This document shows, in pieces, positions 17,635 through 26,056 of a stretch of 64,000 bases of DNA (position 1 is its first letter; each line of letters begins with the position of its first letter). This DNA comes from Saccharomonospora marina XMU15 (GTDB lineage: Bacteria > Actinomycetota > Actinomycetes > Mycobacteriales > Pseudonocardiaceae). The stretch spans positions 1,764,628 to 1,828,627 of the forward strand of contig NZ_CM001439.1 in assembly GCF_000244955.1 (NCBI RefSeq), in the 5' to 3' direction. The notes under the pieces are model-generated. The model was not told the origin of the DNA, did not search any database, and saw only the letters and a list, made by a program, of their open reading frames with translations. Position numbers and translations under genes: made by a program.

Positions 17635-18621
17635 GTGCGTTTCGGATACACCCTGCTCACCGAGCAGGCGGGCCCGCGGGAGCTGGTGGGGCACGCGTCG
17701 GCGGCCGAGCGAGCCGGTTTCGACTTCGAGGTGATCAGCGATCACCACTCGCCGTGGCTGGACTCGCAGGGCCACGCACCTTATGCGTGGAGCGTGCTCG
17801 GAGCGGTCGCGCAGGTGACCGACCGGGTGGAGCTGGCGACGTTCGTCACGTGCCCGACGATGCGGTACCACCCGGCCGTCGTGGCGCAGAAGGCCGCGAC
17901 GGTGCAGTTGCTGTCGGACGGCAGGTTCCTGCTCGGCCTCGGAGCGGGGGAGAACCTCAACGAGCACATCGTCGGTCACGGCTGGCCGCCGGTGAACGTG
18001 CGACACGAGATGCTGGGCGAGGCGGTGCGGATCATCCGCTCAATGTTCGACGGCGGCTACACCAACTTCTCCGGTGAGCACTACCGGGTGGACTCGGCCA
18101 AGCTGTGGGATCTGCCGCCGGTGCGGCCTGCCATCGGGGTGGCGGTTTCCGGCGAGCAGTCGGTGCGCCGGTTCGCCCCGGTGGCCGACGCGATGATCGC
18201 GGTACAGCCGCAGCCGCAGCTGTGCCGTGGGTGGGACGCGCAGCGCGCGGACGCGGGTGAGGAGCCGAGTCGCAAGATCGCGCAGCTGCCGGTGTGTTGG
18301 GACGACGACACCACGGCCGCCGTGGACAGGGCCCACGAGCAGTTCCGGTGGTTCGGCAGCGGCTGGAAGGTCAACGCCGAACTGCCGGGGACCGCGGCTT
18401 TCGCGGGCGCCACCCAGTTCGTGACGAAGGATGACGTCGCGGCTGCCATCCCGTGCGGGTCCGACGTGGAGCGGGTGGTCAAGTCGGCGCAACCGTTCTG
18501 GGAGGCCGGTTTCACGGATCTGGCGCTCGTGCAGATCGGTGGACAGCACCAGGACGAGTTCTTCGACGCCGCCTCCCGCAACCTGTTGCCCGCGCTGCGG
18601 GAGGCGGCGCCGAGGAACTAG
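17635..18621 (+). CDS. LLM-class F420-dependent oxidoreductase
   Basis: A 328-aa TIM-barrel luciferase-like protein related to F420-dependent glucose-6-phosphate dehydrogenase (MRFGYTLLTEQA, then LGLGAGENLNEHI, the loop that contacts F420 in this family). The substrate is unknown; the subfamily is often described as TIGR03557-type. GTG start with a GGGGGAG site very close. Its TAG stop overlaps, on opposite strands, the stop of the ANTAR gene. Confidence 0.86.
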   Translation: MRFGYTLLTEQAGPRELVGHASAAERAGFDFEVISDHHSPWLDSQGHAPYAWSVLGAVAQVTDRVELATFVTCPTMRYHPAVVAQKAATVQLLSDGRFLLGLGAGENLNEHIVGHGWPPVNVRHEMLGEAVRIIRSMFDGGYTNFSGEHYRVDSAKLWDLPPVRPAIGVAVSGEQSVRRFAPVADAMIAVQPQPQLCRGWDAQRADAGEEPSRKIAQLPVCWDDDTTAAVDRAHEQFRWFGSGWKVNAELPGTAAFAGATQFVTKDDVAAAIPCGSDVERVVKSAQPFWEAGFTDLALVQIGGQHQDEFFDAASRNLLPALREAAPRN

Positions 18622-19136
18622 GCCTCGACGCGGAGGCCGGCCAGCACCTCGTAGGGGGGAACCCACCCCCGTTCCACCAGCAGTTCGTACAACGCGGTGA
18701 TCGTCCGCTCGATCTCGTCGGTCTCCTTGGCGTCGACGAGCCTGCGGGCGAGGTCGAGCACGATCTGATCGGTGTTGGGTTCCGGTTCGGAGGTGGCCAC
18801 GGCCGCCTCCACGGGCACCGAGCCGGTGTCCACGGCGCGGCGCAGCAGAGGTTCGATCTGTGCGGGTTCGACCCGCGAGGCCAGCCGCACGAGCACCTGC
18901 GCGATTCGGTGCAGCTTGATGTTGTGCTGCTGCGACAGCCGGACAAGCACACGGAAAGCTTGTTGCGGCGAGCATCGGTGCGCGACGACGAGCACTCCCA
19001 TCGCCTGCTCGATGGTCGCTCTGGTGCGCAGTGCGCGACGCAGTCCGGTGAGCTCGTCCTGCAGGCGCGCCACCTGGCTACGCAGGTCGTCCTCTTCGGC
19101 GAACTCCCACTGTTGGTTTTCCGTGGTGTGGCCCAC
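18618..19136 (-). CDS. ANTAR domain protein (RNA-binding antiterminator)
   Basis: A 172-aa protein with an ANTAR three-helix domain at about residues 30-95 (LRRALRTRATIEQAMGVL, then HRIAQVLVRLA). ANTAR proteins bind paired hexaloop hairpins in nascent RNA to prevent termination. No GAF sensor domain precedes it. The C-terminal 75 residues are acidic and unassigned. GTG start. Its distant upstream region carries a 21-base sequence also present before the STAS gene at 21611. Confidence 0.85.
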   Translation of the reverse strand: MGHTTENQQWEFAEEDDLRSQVARLQDELTGLRRALRTRATIEQAMGVLVVAHRCSPQQAFRVLVRLSQQHNIKLHRIAQVLVRLASRVEPAQIEPLLRRAVDTGSVPVEAAVATSEPEPNTDQIVLDLARRLVDAKETDEIERTITALYELLVERGWVPPYEVLAGLRVEA

Positions 19137-19427
19137 GCGCGTCCCGCCTGTTCAGCGCGCGCGGTCGCGAGGCGACACTGGCACGTTCTGCTCTGGCTTC
19201 ATAGCGGCTCCCTCTGTCTGCGGGCGCGACAACACGCGCGAAGCCGAGGACGCCGTGAAGCGGCGGCCAGCGTCGAAGATCGCGGCGGCGGCACACAGCA
19301 TTCTCGCTTCGCGCGAGCGCCAGGCGTTGTCGTCGCCCTCCCGGATGTGCCTGGCGCGCTGCGGCTGTCTGCTCAACCGCTTCACGACAACTCTAAAGAT
19401 CGTGCAAACCTGCGTTGACGCCGCCCC
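19137..19427. other. Upstream region of the ANTAR gene; one doubtful ORF
   Basis: A 77-codon minus-strand frame (19385 to 19152, starting MKRLSRQPQRAR) fills most of this gap. It has no clear ribosome-binding site and no recognisable domain, so I do not call it a gene, though codon composition does not exclude it. The exact 21-base repeat 19360-19380 falls at its start. Confidence 0.4.
19360..19380. repeat. 21-base exact repeat, copy 1
   Basis: This stretch (TGCGGCTGTCTG followed by CTCAACCGC) is identical to 21713-21733. Both copies lie in non-coding sequence upstream of minus-strand regulatory genes (ANTAR here, STAS there). On the minus strand it contains GCGGTTGAGCAGACAGC. Confidence 0.7.
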
Positions 19428-20069
19428 TCAGAACTCGCCTTCCCGGCTGATCAGTGCCCGCAGCCGGGCCAGTGCCCTGTGCTGGGAGGTACGCACGTTT
19501 GCCGGGGACAGGCCGAGTGCCTGCGCCGTCTCCGTCGCGGAAAGCCCCACCACCACCCGAAGGATCAGGATCTCGCGCTGGGTCGACGGCAGCCGAGCCA
19601 GCAACTGGTTGAGCCGGTGACCGAGGTCTGCGTTGAGCGCGCGCCGCTCGGGTTCGTTGTCTTTGGTGGTCGGCTCGGGCACCTCCGCGGTGGGTTCGCT
19701 GCGGTCGCGGGAGACCAGCCGGTATGCGTCCGACACCTTGTTGGAGGCGATGGCGTGGACCAGGAACAGGAACGAACCGCCACGATCTTGGTAGTTGGGC
19801 AGGGCGCGCAGCACGGCGAAGCAGGTTTCCTGCGCGACGTCGTCAGCCGAGACGTAGGCCAGGTCGCGCAGGCCGAGCCGGGCCCGGCAGTAACGGGTGA
19901 TGATCGGCGTGATCAGCGCGATCAGTTGCCGGATCGCTTTCGAGTCCCCCCGCGCCGCCTCGGAGACGACGCGGTCGATGTCGGGTCGCCGTAGCGGGTT
20001 GTCACGCTGCCGAGGCAACCGAGCTGTAGAGGTGTGGGTGTTTTCGGTCGCGACAACGACACTGTCCAT
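19428..20069 (-). CDS. sigD: ECF-type sigma factor, SigD/ShbA-like
   Basis: A 213-aa sigma-70 family factor with region 2 (ITRYCRARLG, SADDVAQETCFAVL) and region 4 (LPSTQREILILRVVVGLSATE). The wording of both regions is close to M. tuberculosis SigD and to Streptomyces ShbA. I start at the ATG at 20069 because GGGAG lies six bases upstream; the ATG at 20087 has none. ShbA drives transcription of the principal sigma gene in Streptomyces; SigD acts in stringent response in mycobacteria. No anti-sigma gene is adjacent. Confidence 0.88.
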   Translation of the reverse strand: MDSVVVATENTHTSTARLPRQRDNPLRRPDIDRVVSEAARGDSKAIRQLIALITPIITRYCRARLGLRDLAYVSADDVAQETCFAVLRALPNYQDRGGSFLFLVHAIASNKVSDAYRLVSRDRSEPTAEVPEPTTKDNEPERRALNADLGHRLNQLLARLPSTQREILILRVVVGLSATETAQALGLSPANVRTSQHRALARLRALISREGEF

Positions 20070-20280
20070 AGCCGGCTCCCAAGCCATGAAGACGATTCGC
20101 GGCCACCGCCGGGGTGAGGGCAGCCGGTGTATTTACGGGGCGAGGCCACGAACAAGAGGTGCGGGGGAGCCAGCCAGTCCGTTGACCACTGTGTGTGATC
20201 CTAGGCGGCTTCGACCGGGTTATCCAGATATCAACAAAAACTTTCCGGGTCTCGTTTGGAAAACACCCCGTGAACAACCC
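20070..20280. other. Relatively AT-rich leader of the sigma factor gene
   Basis: The segment around 20215-20280 (GATATCAACAAAAACTTTCC) is much richer in A and T than its surroundings, as promoters of high-GC organisms often are. It lies between two minus-strand genes, so it probably carries the sigD promoter. I could not pick a convincing -35/-10 pair. Confidence 0.4.
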
Positions 20281-20580
20281 CTAGAGCAACAGGGTGATGA
20301 AACTGGCCACGGCCGCCGAGGCGATGAGCAAGGCGACGAGTGCGGGAAGGACGGCCCTCGACGGCGAGGCGGTGTCGCCGCGTTCGAACGCGCGTTCCCG
20401 GACCGTGCCGCCGATGGCCAGCAGCACTGCCGCGGTGCCCGAGATGGCAGCCGGGACGGTGAACGCCCCCCAGCCCGACCGCGAGGCGTTGTGTATCAGG
20501 ATCAGCGTGACGGCTCCCGCCGCGAGCGCGGTGCGCTGCCAGGCCAGGCCGGTACGTTCCGGTTGTAGCCCGTCGGTCAT
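20281..20580 (-). CDS. DUF202 membrane protein
   Basis: A 99-aa protein with three hydrophobic segments and the DUF202 N-terminus LAWQRTALAAGAVTL. Its ATG overlaps the stop of the other DUF202 gene (ATGA), making a two-gene unit of small paralogous membrane proteins. Function unknown. Confidence 0.85.
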   Translation of the reverse strand: MTDGLQPERTGLAWQRTALAAGAVTLILIHNASRSGWGAFTVPAAISGTAAVLLAIGGTVRERAFERGDTASPSRAVLPALVALLIASAAVASFITLLL

Positions 20581-20942
20581 TCGGTGATCACCAGCACGGC
20601 GGCGAACACGCTGATCACGAGCACGCCCGCGGCCAGCAGGATGATCAGCGGGCTCCGGGGTAGCTGCCCGCCGCGCCGCATGGCCAGCTGGACCCTGCGC
20701 CAGTGCGGATAGCTGGTCGCCGCAAGCACGGCGGCCAGCGCGATCAGTATGCCCGCCAGCGAGTTGCGCACGGGAGCAGGCGCGAGCCCGGGGACCAGCT
20801 GGTGCACCGCGACCCCGCCCGCGACCAGCCCGAGCGAGGTGCGAATCCAGGCGAGGAACGTCCGCTCGTTGGCGAGGGTGAATCGGTAGTCCGGCTCGGT
20901 CTCGGCAGGCTCGGTGTGCTCGGCCGGTGCGTTGTCGCTCAC
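20577..20942 (-). CDS. YidH-like DUF202 membrane protein
   Basis: A 121-aa protein with an acidic N-terminus, the DUF202 signature TLANERTFLAWIRTSLGL and three hydrophobic segments. The GTG at 20942 has GAGGGTGA upstream and gives a family-typical length; the 73 additional upstream codons of open frame are not used. Paired with the smaller DUF202 gene downstream. Function unknown. Confidence 0.83.
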   Translation of the reverse strand: MSDNAPAEHTEPAETEPDYRFTLANERTFLAWIRTSLGLVAGGVAVHQLVPGLAPAPVRNSLAGILIALAAVLAATSYPHWRRVQLAMRRGGQLPRSPLIILLAAGVLVISVFAAVLVITE

Positions 20943-21191
20943 CTGATCACCCTCGTCCCACGGGCGCACGCCCACGATCTTTGCGGCTGGACCGAACCAT
21001 ACCGCCGGGTGTGCTGGTGGAAGGGGTCGCGCGGCATCCGTCACACAGTGGCGGACCGCAGCGCGGCGCGGGCACGGCCGAGCCGCCGCGTCAGCGGTTC
21101 TCGGCCATGCCCTGCACCCTGCCACGGCCTCACGACACTGTGAATCCGGACACTTCGGCAATAGGTGAAGGGGCCGCTGGGCTACCGCCTG

Positions 21192-21611
21192 TTACTGGGT
21201 GGTCACCGCGTGGATCGCGTCCTCCGTGCTGCCGTACACCGACATCTGGCTGACCAGTCCGGTGGCCTCGAGCGGGCGCAGCACCACCCGCTTGGTGGCC
21301 ACGATCGCCCACCGCAGACCTTCGCGGCCTGCCTGCTCGCAGAGTTCGGCCAGCACCGAAAGGCCCGCCGAGCCGAGGAACCCGATCCCGTCGAGTTCGA
21401 GTACGACACCGATGCCGGGACTGATCGCTTCCCGGACCCAGCGGCGGAGTTCGGGGGCGGAGAGCAGGTCGACCTCGCCCGACACACGCACCAGCACCAC
21501 GTCACTCGACCGCTGTTCGGCCTCGATACGCATGCCGTGTGCTTCAACTGACCCGGGCAGGGTCTTAGCGGTCGACTGAGTGGTCATGATGTCTTGATCT
21601 TTGCTACGCAC
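21192..21611 (-). CDS. STAS-domain anti-anti-sigma factor
   Basis: A 139-aa protein with a single STAS domain (about residues 35-135) and the phosphorylation motif region FLGSAGLSVL, whose first Ser matches the regulated Ser of SpoIIAA/RsbV-type anti-anti-sigma factors. Such proteins bind and neutralise an anti-sigma kinase when unphosphorylated. No kinase gene is nearby. GGAGGG lies six bases before the GTG at 21611; an internal ATG at codon 9 is weaker. Confidence 0.86.
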   Translation of the reverse strand: MRSKDQDIMTTQSTAKTLPGSVEAHGMRIEAEQRSSDVVLVRVSGEVDLLSAPELRRWVREAISPGIGVVLELDGIGFLGSAGLSVLAELCEQAGREGLRWAIVATKRVVLRPLEATGLVSQMSVYGSTEDAIHAVTTQ

Positions 21612-21712
21612 TGTCGTCCCTCCGTAGCTATCGGGCAGGGGCGAAGGCGGGCTTTGCGGAGAGCGTCAGCGCGGGGTTTCGCGTAGCGCCGGGTTAGTCA
21701 ATGCCCGCCCCG

Positions 21713-21733
21713 TGCGGCTGTCTGCTCAACCGC
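21713..21733. repeat. 21-base exact repeat, copy 2
   Basis: Identical to 19360-19380. It lies about 100 bases upstream of the STAS gene start in a 271-base gap (21612-21882) with no gene that I can support; the rest of the gap shows no clear element. Confidence 0.7.
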
Positions 21734-21882
21734 CAGTCCCACGGTAGGAAGCTTCCCACGGTATACGCAAGCGAGTGGCGGTGCTGGCTTCACACGGACT
21801 TTGCCTGGTCATCCTGTTTATGCGGCGCCGCGCCTGGGTAAAGCGCTACCTCAGCCGTTGGCAGCTGTAGGGAGGAAGCTGA

Positions 21883-22347
21883 ATGAGCGACGGCAGCGAT
21901 CCGGTCACCCCTCCACAGGACACCGGCGCGCCCGACAGCGCCGAAACCGATCCCGCGGCGCTGAGCAGCGCGGAGGACCTCGACGAGGACCGCCTGCGCG
22001 TCGACCCGCTGGAGGAGGGCGTCGAACCTCCTGAGCGCTGGAGCGAGGCCACCAGCTACGGCATGACGCCCGCCGAACAGCGGGAGGGCGAGTCGCTCGA
22101 GCAGCGGGTGCGCCAGGAGCGGCCGGACGTCGAGCAGCCGAGCGTGCCCGACCGGCCTGTCGGCGACACACCGCCAGCGGATCTGGACGACACTGTGGAC
22201 TATCTCACCGAGACGACCGAGCCGGTACCGCCTTACGACGAACCGATCGAACCGGACACCGAAACCGCGCGTAGGGGGCAGAGCGCCGACGAGCCAGGGG
22301 GCTCGGTAGCCGACTCCGTCCGCGAGCCGGAGAGCGAGCCGGAGTGA
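21883..22347 (+). CDS. DUF5709-like acidic protein
   Basis: A 154-aa very acidic, Pro-rich, probably disordered protein. The central YGMTPAEQREGESLEQRV followed by RQERPDV matches the conserved core of the actinobacterial DUF5709 family. GGGAGGAAG lies just upstream of the ATG. The stop overlaps the GTG start of udgX (GTGA). Function unknown. Confidence 0.78.
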   Translation: MSDGSDPVTPPQDTGAPDSAETDPAALSSAEDLDEDRLRVDPLEEGVEPPERWSEATSYGMTPAEQREGESLEQRVRQERPDVEQPSVPDRPVGDTPPADLDDTVDYLTETTEPVPPYDEPIEPDTETARRGQSADEPGGSVADSVREPESEPE

Positions 22348-22997
22348 ACCAGCGCTCACCCCGTGGGCACGAGGGCGCGCAACACTACCTACCTGCCGCG
22401 GCCGACCTCGCCGCGCTGCGCAACGCCGCGCACGGGTGCCGAGGTTGCGACCTGTACCGCGATGCCACGCAGGCGGTGTTCGGAGCCGGTCCGGAGAACG
22501 CGCGGGTGATGTTGGTGGGGGAGGTGCCCGGCGACCGGGAGGACCGCACGGGCGAGCCGTTCGTCGGCCCGGCAGGCGGGCTGCTCGACCGCGCGCTGGA
22601 AGAGTCCGGTATCGACCGTGGTGTCGTTTACGTGACCAACGCCGTCAAGCATTTCCGCTTCACCCCCGCCGAGCGGGGCAGCAGGCGAATCCACAAGAAG
22701 CCGTCCAGGTCGCAGGTCGTGGCCTGCAAGCCGTGGCTGCTGGCCGAACTGGAGGCTGTCGGACCCGAGGTCGTCGTGTGCCTCGGCGCCACCGCGGCGC
22801 AGGCATTGCTGGGCTTCGACTTCCGGGTCAGCGCGCGACGGGGCGAACTGCTCGAGTTGCCCGGCCACCCTGGCGGCGTGAACACGGCGCTCGCGACGGT
22901 TCATCCCTCCGCTGTGCTGCGTGCGCCCGAGGAGGACCGCAGGCGAGCGTATGCCGAGCTCACCGCGGACCTGCGGGTCGTGGCGAAAGCGATCTGA
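22344..22997 (+). CDS. udgX: Uracil-DNA glycosylase UdgX
   Basis: A 217-aa family-4-like uracil-DNA glycosylase with motif A GEVPGDREDRTGEPFVGPAG (59-78). Cys32, Cys35, Cys128 and Cys146 are positioned to bind the [4Fe-4S] cluster. The RRIHKKP insert at 114-120 is the signature of UdgX; its His (117 here) forms a covalent bond to the abasic site after uracil removal in the M. smegmatis enzyme. GTG start overlapping the previous stop. Confidence 0.92.
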   Translation: MNQRSPRGHEGAQHYLPAAADLAALRNAAHGCRGCDLYRDATQAVFGAGPENARVMLVGEVPGDREDRTGEPFVGPAGGLLDRALEESGIDRGVVYVTNAVKHFRFTPAERGSRRIHKKPSRSQVVACKPWLLAELEAVGPEVVVCLGATAAQALLGFDFRVSARRGELLELPGHPGGVNTALATVHPSAVLRAPEEDRRRAYAELTADLRVVAKAI

Positions 22998-23085
22998 CCC
23001 GGCTGCGTGGCCGGGGCAGCGCTTTCGAGCGGGCACGCCTACGGTGGAGGGTGGCAGCTGCAAGCAACCGAAGGGAAACACCGAC

Positions 23086-23379
23086 ATGCTCGCCATGACC
23101 GACGCTGCCGCCGAGGCGATCAGTGCACTGACGTCGCAGGACGGCCAGCAAGCGGCCGGGCTGCGGTTCGCGGTACGCGAGGAGAACGAGTCGGGCGCGC
23201 AGCTCGCGCTCTCCATCGCACCGGCGCCCGAAGACGGAGACCAGGTGTTGGGCACCGACAGCGGGGCCAGGGTGTTCCTGGAGCCCCAGGCGGCCACGTT
23301 CCTGGACGACAAGGTCCTCGATGTCCAGCAGGACGAGCAGGGCCAGCTCAACTTCGCAGTGATGCAACAGGAGGGCTGA
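23086..23379 (+). CDS. IscA/HesB-fold protein without cysteines
   Basis: A 97-aa protein with the start (MTDAAAEAISAL) and strand pattern of IscA/ErpA-type iron-sulfur scaffold proteins (GLRFAVREE). All three metal-binding cysteines of that family are absent; the protein has no Cys at all. It therefore cannot be a normal cluster scaffold. Related Cys-less proteins are seen in actinomycetes, sometimes annotated as HesB or adhesin; role unknown. GGGAA upstream of the ATG. Confidence 0.78.
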   Translation: MLAMTDAAAEAISALTSQDGQQAAGLRFAVREENESGAQLALSIAPAPEDGDQVLGTDSGARVFLEPQAATFLDDKVLDVQQDEQGQLNFAVMQQEG

Positions 23380-23394
23380 CACCGTTTGGCCGCT

Positions 23395-23439
23395 GGTCAT
23401 CGGTGGTACGCCGCTACCAGGAGGTGACCACCGATGACC
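23395..23439 (+). terminator. Perfect 13-bp inverted repeat downstream of the IscA-like gene
   Basis: GGTCATCGGTGGT (23395-23407) and ACCACCGATGACC (23427-23439) pair perfectly around a 19-base loop, 15 bases after the IscA-like stop. No T-run follows, as is usual for actinomycete terminators. The loop holds AGGAGGTG and the right arm contains an ATG at 23434, so the hairpin could instead gate translation of a small frame. Confidence 0.65.
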
Positions 23440-23574
23440 GAGCCGCGGCCTTCCTTTCCTGGTGGCCGAGCGCTGGTTCGCCGCCGCGTTCTGTGCCCGG
23501 CGATGCGGTGCGCTTCCCTCGCCCGAAGCCGGCCGTGTCGCCGGCCCGGCACCGATCACGGTGGCCTTACCTGA
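23434..23574 (+). CDS. Possible 46-codon small ORF
   Basis: ATG at 23434 is preceded by AGGAGGTG at seven bases, an almost ideal ribosome-binding site, and the frame runs 46 codons. The product is Arg-rich with four cysteines and resembles nothing I know. Both signal and start lie within a perfect inverted repeat. It may be fortuitous. The rest of the gap to 23732 shows no other gene. Confidence 0.3.
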   Translation: MTEPRPSFPGGRALVRRRVLCPAMRCASLARSRPCRRPGTDHGGLT

Positions 23575-23732
23575 CCTGAGGTGACCCGCCGCCGTTTCCG
23601 GTCTGTCCTGAGTCCTGTCTCGAGTGGATCGACTCGCACGAGATGTTTCTGGTTCGCGCGTGGCAGGCGCGCGAGTTGGCTGACGGCGATCAACCAGAGC
23701 GACCTTTGCGAACCTCGGGAAGGGAAACGTCG

Positions 23733-24917
23733 ATGCGAGCCGTGACTTGGCAGGGTAAGCGTGACATCCGCGTGCAGGATGTCGCCGACCCACGCGTGCT
23801 GGAGCCGACCGATGCGGTGATCAGGGTGACCTCCAGCGGAATCTGTGGCTCTGACCTGCACCTGTACGAGGTGCTGGGCAGCTTCATGGAGCAGGGAGAC
23901 ATTCTCGGTCACGAGCCGATGGGGGTGGTGGAGGAAGTCGGGTCCGCCGTGGAAGGCCTCGCCAGCGGTGATCGGGTCGTCGTGCCGTTCAACATCGCGT
24001 GCGGCCACTGCTTCTACTGTGACCAGGGACTGTACTCGCAATGCGAGACCACCCAGGTGCGCGAGTACGGCAAGGGTGGCTCGCTGTTCGGCTACACCAA
24101 GCTCTACGGCCACGTTCCCGGCGGCCAGGCCGAACGGCTGCGGGTACCGCAGGCACAGTTCGGTCCGATCAAGGTACCCTCCGGACCGCCGGACGAGCGG
24201 TTCCTCTACCTGTCCGATGTGGTCCCCACCGCCTGGCAGGCGGTCGAGTACGCCGGGATTCCGCAGGGCGGCACCGTAACCGTGCTCGGGCTCGGCCCGA
24301 TCGGCCAGATGTCGGCGCGCATCGCCAAGTATCGGGGCGCGGGCAAGGTGATCGGCGTCGACCTGGTGGACGAGCGGCTGGAACTGGCCAAGCGCTACGG
24401 CGTCGAGGTGATGGACCTGCGCAGGCACAAGCACATCGCCGACGCCATCCGCGACCGCACCGACGGTAGGGGCACCGATTCGGTGATCGATGCGGTCGGG
24501 ATGGAGGCCCACGGTGCGCCGATGGCGGGCATGGCGCAACAGCTGGTGAGCCTGCTGCCGAGTGCGGTGGCGGCCAAGCTCACCGAGAAGGCAGGCGTCG
24601 ACCGGTTGAGCGCGCTGTACCTCGCCATCGACGTCGTGCGGCGCGGTGGAACGATCTCACTGTCCGGTGTATACGGCGGAATGCTCGACCCGATGCCAAT
24701 GATGAACCTGTTCGACAAGCAGGTGCAGTTGCGCATGGGACAGGCCAACGTCCGGGCATGGGTGGACGACATCATGCCGCTGCTGACCGGCGACGGTGAC
24801 CCGCTCGGCGTCGAGGACCTCGCCACCCACCGGCTGCCGCTCGAGGACGCGCCGCACGCCTACGAGATGTTCCAGAAGAAGCAGGACGGTGCGGTGAAGG
24901 TCGTGCTCAAGCCGTAG
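23733..24917 (+). CDS. Zinc-dependent alcohol/formaldehyde dehydrogenase-like protein
   Basis: A 394-aa medium-chain dehydrogenase. The catalytic zinc region reads SGICGSDLHLYE, the structural zinc loop CGHCFYC...C, and the NAD motif GLGPIG. Overall layout resembles the glutathione-independent formaldehyde dehydrogenase group, but the substrate is not certain. The ATG at 23733 has GAAGGGAA upstream; 30 earlier codons of open frame are ignored. The 3' end overlaps the convergent glycerate kinase gene by 11 bases. Confidence 0.85.
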   Translation: MRAVTWQGKRDIRVQDVADPRVLEPTDAVIRVTSSGICGSDLHLYEVLGSFMEQGDILGHEPMGVVEEVGSAVEGLASGDRVVVPFNIACGHCFYCDQGLYSQCETTQVREYGKGGSLFGYTKLYGHVPGGQAERLRVPQAQFGPIKVPSGPPDERFLYLSDVVPTAWQAVEYAGIPQGGTVTVLGLGPIGQMSARIAKYRGAGKVIGVDLVDERLELAKRYGVEVMDLRRHKHIADAIRDRTDGRGTDSVIDAVGMEAHGAPMAGMAQQLVSLLPSAVAAKLTEKAGVDRLSALYLAIDVVRRGGTISLSGVYGGMLDPMPMMNLFDKQVQLRMGQANVRAWVDDIMPLLTGDGDPLGVEDLATHRLPLEDAPHAYEMFQKKQDGAVKVVLKP

Positions 24918-26056
24918 CGCCTCGGTCGCGGTCGAGCCAGGCTCGAACGAGTGCCGTGGCCTGGTCGCGTAGCAGCCCGAACGCGTGGCGCTGGGCGTGC
25001 CTCACCGACGGCGCGTGGTCGACGAGGGCTGTCGCGCCCGTGATGCCTGCCGCCGCGAGTTCGTCGGCGGTCAGCGTGATCCTGCCCGCCAGTGCCAGCA
25101 CCGCGACGCCGTTCGCGCGGGCACGTGCCGCGATCCCGGCCGGTGCCTTTCCTTCCAGGCTCTGGCTGTCCAGCGAGCCTTCCCCGGTGATCACCAGGTC
25201 CGCGCCACGCAGTGCGGCCTCCACCCCGGTGAGTTCGACGACGAGGTCGAAACCGGACTCGGCTCGCGCTGCCAGCGCAGCCATGGCCCCGCCCGCCACT
25301 CCGCCGACCCGCTCCCGCTCCCGGGCGGTCGGCGACGGCGGGCGCGCCCGCGCGCCGCAACGCCTCGGCCCACGCGGTGAGCGCCGTCTCCAACTCGTCC
25401 ACCTCGCCGGGTCCGGCGCCCTTCTGCGGTCCGAACACCGCCGCGGCGCCCCTGGGCCCGAGCAGCGGGTTGGTGACGTCGGTGGCCACCCGTACCACCG
25501 TGTCGCCGAGCCGGTCGCGCACCCCGGCGAGGTCTACTTCGGCCACCGCTCGCAACGCGCCCCCGCCCAGGTCCACCTGCTCGCCGGCTGCGTCGAGAAT
25601 CCTCGCCCCGAGTGCGAGCAGCATGCCCGCGCCACCGTCGGTGCTGGCCGTACCGCCCACCGTGAGCGCGATCCGGCGGGCGCCGGAGTCGAGCGCGTGT
25701 GCGATCAGCTCGCCGACGCCGTAGGTGTGCGCTGCCAGCGCCGTGCGCGGGCTGGGTTTGACGTGTTCGATGCCGCAGGCGCGGGCCGACTCGATGTAGG
25801 CCGTGCCGTCGAGCACGGCGTACCAGGCGTCGACCCGTTGCGACAGCGGACCCCGCACGCGCAGGTCCACGCGCTTGGCTCCCGCGGCGAACAGCACGTC
25901 GAGGGTGCCCTCGCCGCCGTCGGCCACCGGGCACAGTGTCACCTCGGCGGCCGGGTCCGCTGCACGGACCCCCTCGGCGATCGCCTCGGCGGCTTCGACA
26001 GCGGTGAGGCTGCCCTTGAACTTGTCCGGAGCTACCACCACGCGCACCGCGCTCAC
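24907..26056 (-). pseudogene. Glycerate kinase with a frameshift
   Basis: Glycerate kinase type I (GlxK/GarK family) phosphorylates D-glycerate. The first 240 or so residues are intact (VVAPDKFKGSLTA, ADGGEGT, TDVTNPLLGP, FGPQKGA), but near 25309-25320, in a GGGAGCGGGAGCGGG-like run, the frame is lost, and the expected C-terminus (GGAMAALAARAES, DLVITGEGSLDSQSL, then TALVDHAPS) continues in another minus-strand frame to a stop at 24907. Rejoining gives about 380 aa, the normal length. This is either a real frameshift mutation, a phase-variable tract, or a sequencing error. The GTG start overlaps the dehydrogenase stop. Confidence 0.82.

Noticed and set aside
19152-19385. A 77-codon minus-strand frame before the ANTAR gene
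   Set aside because: No good ribosome-binding site or domain; retained only as a note because it cannot be ruled out.
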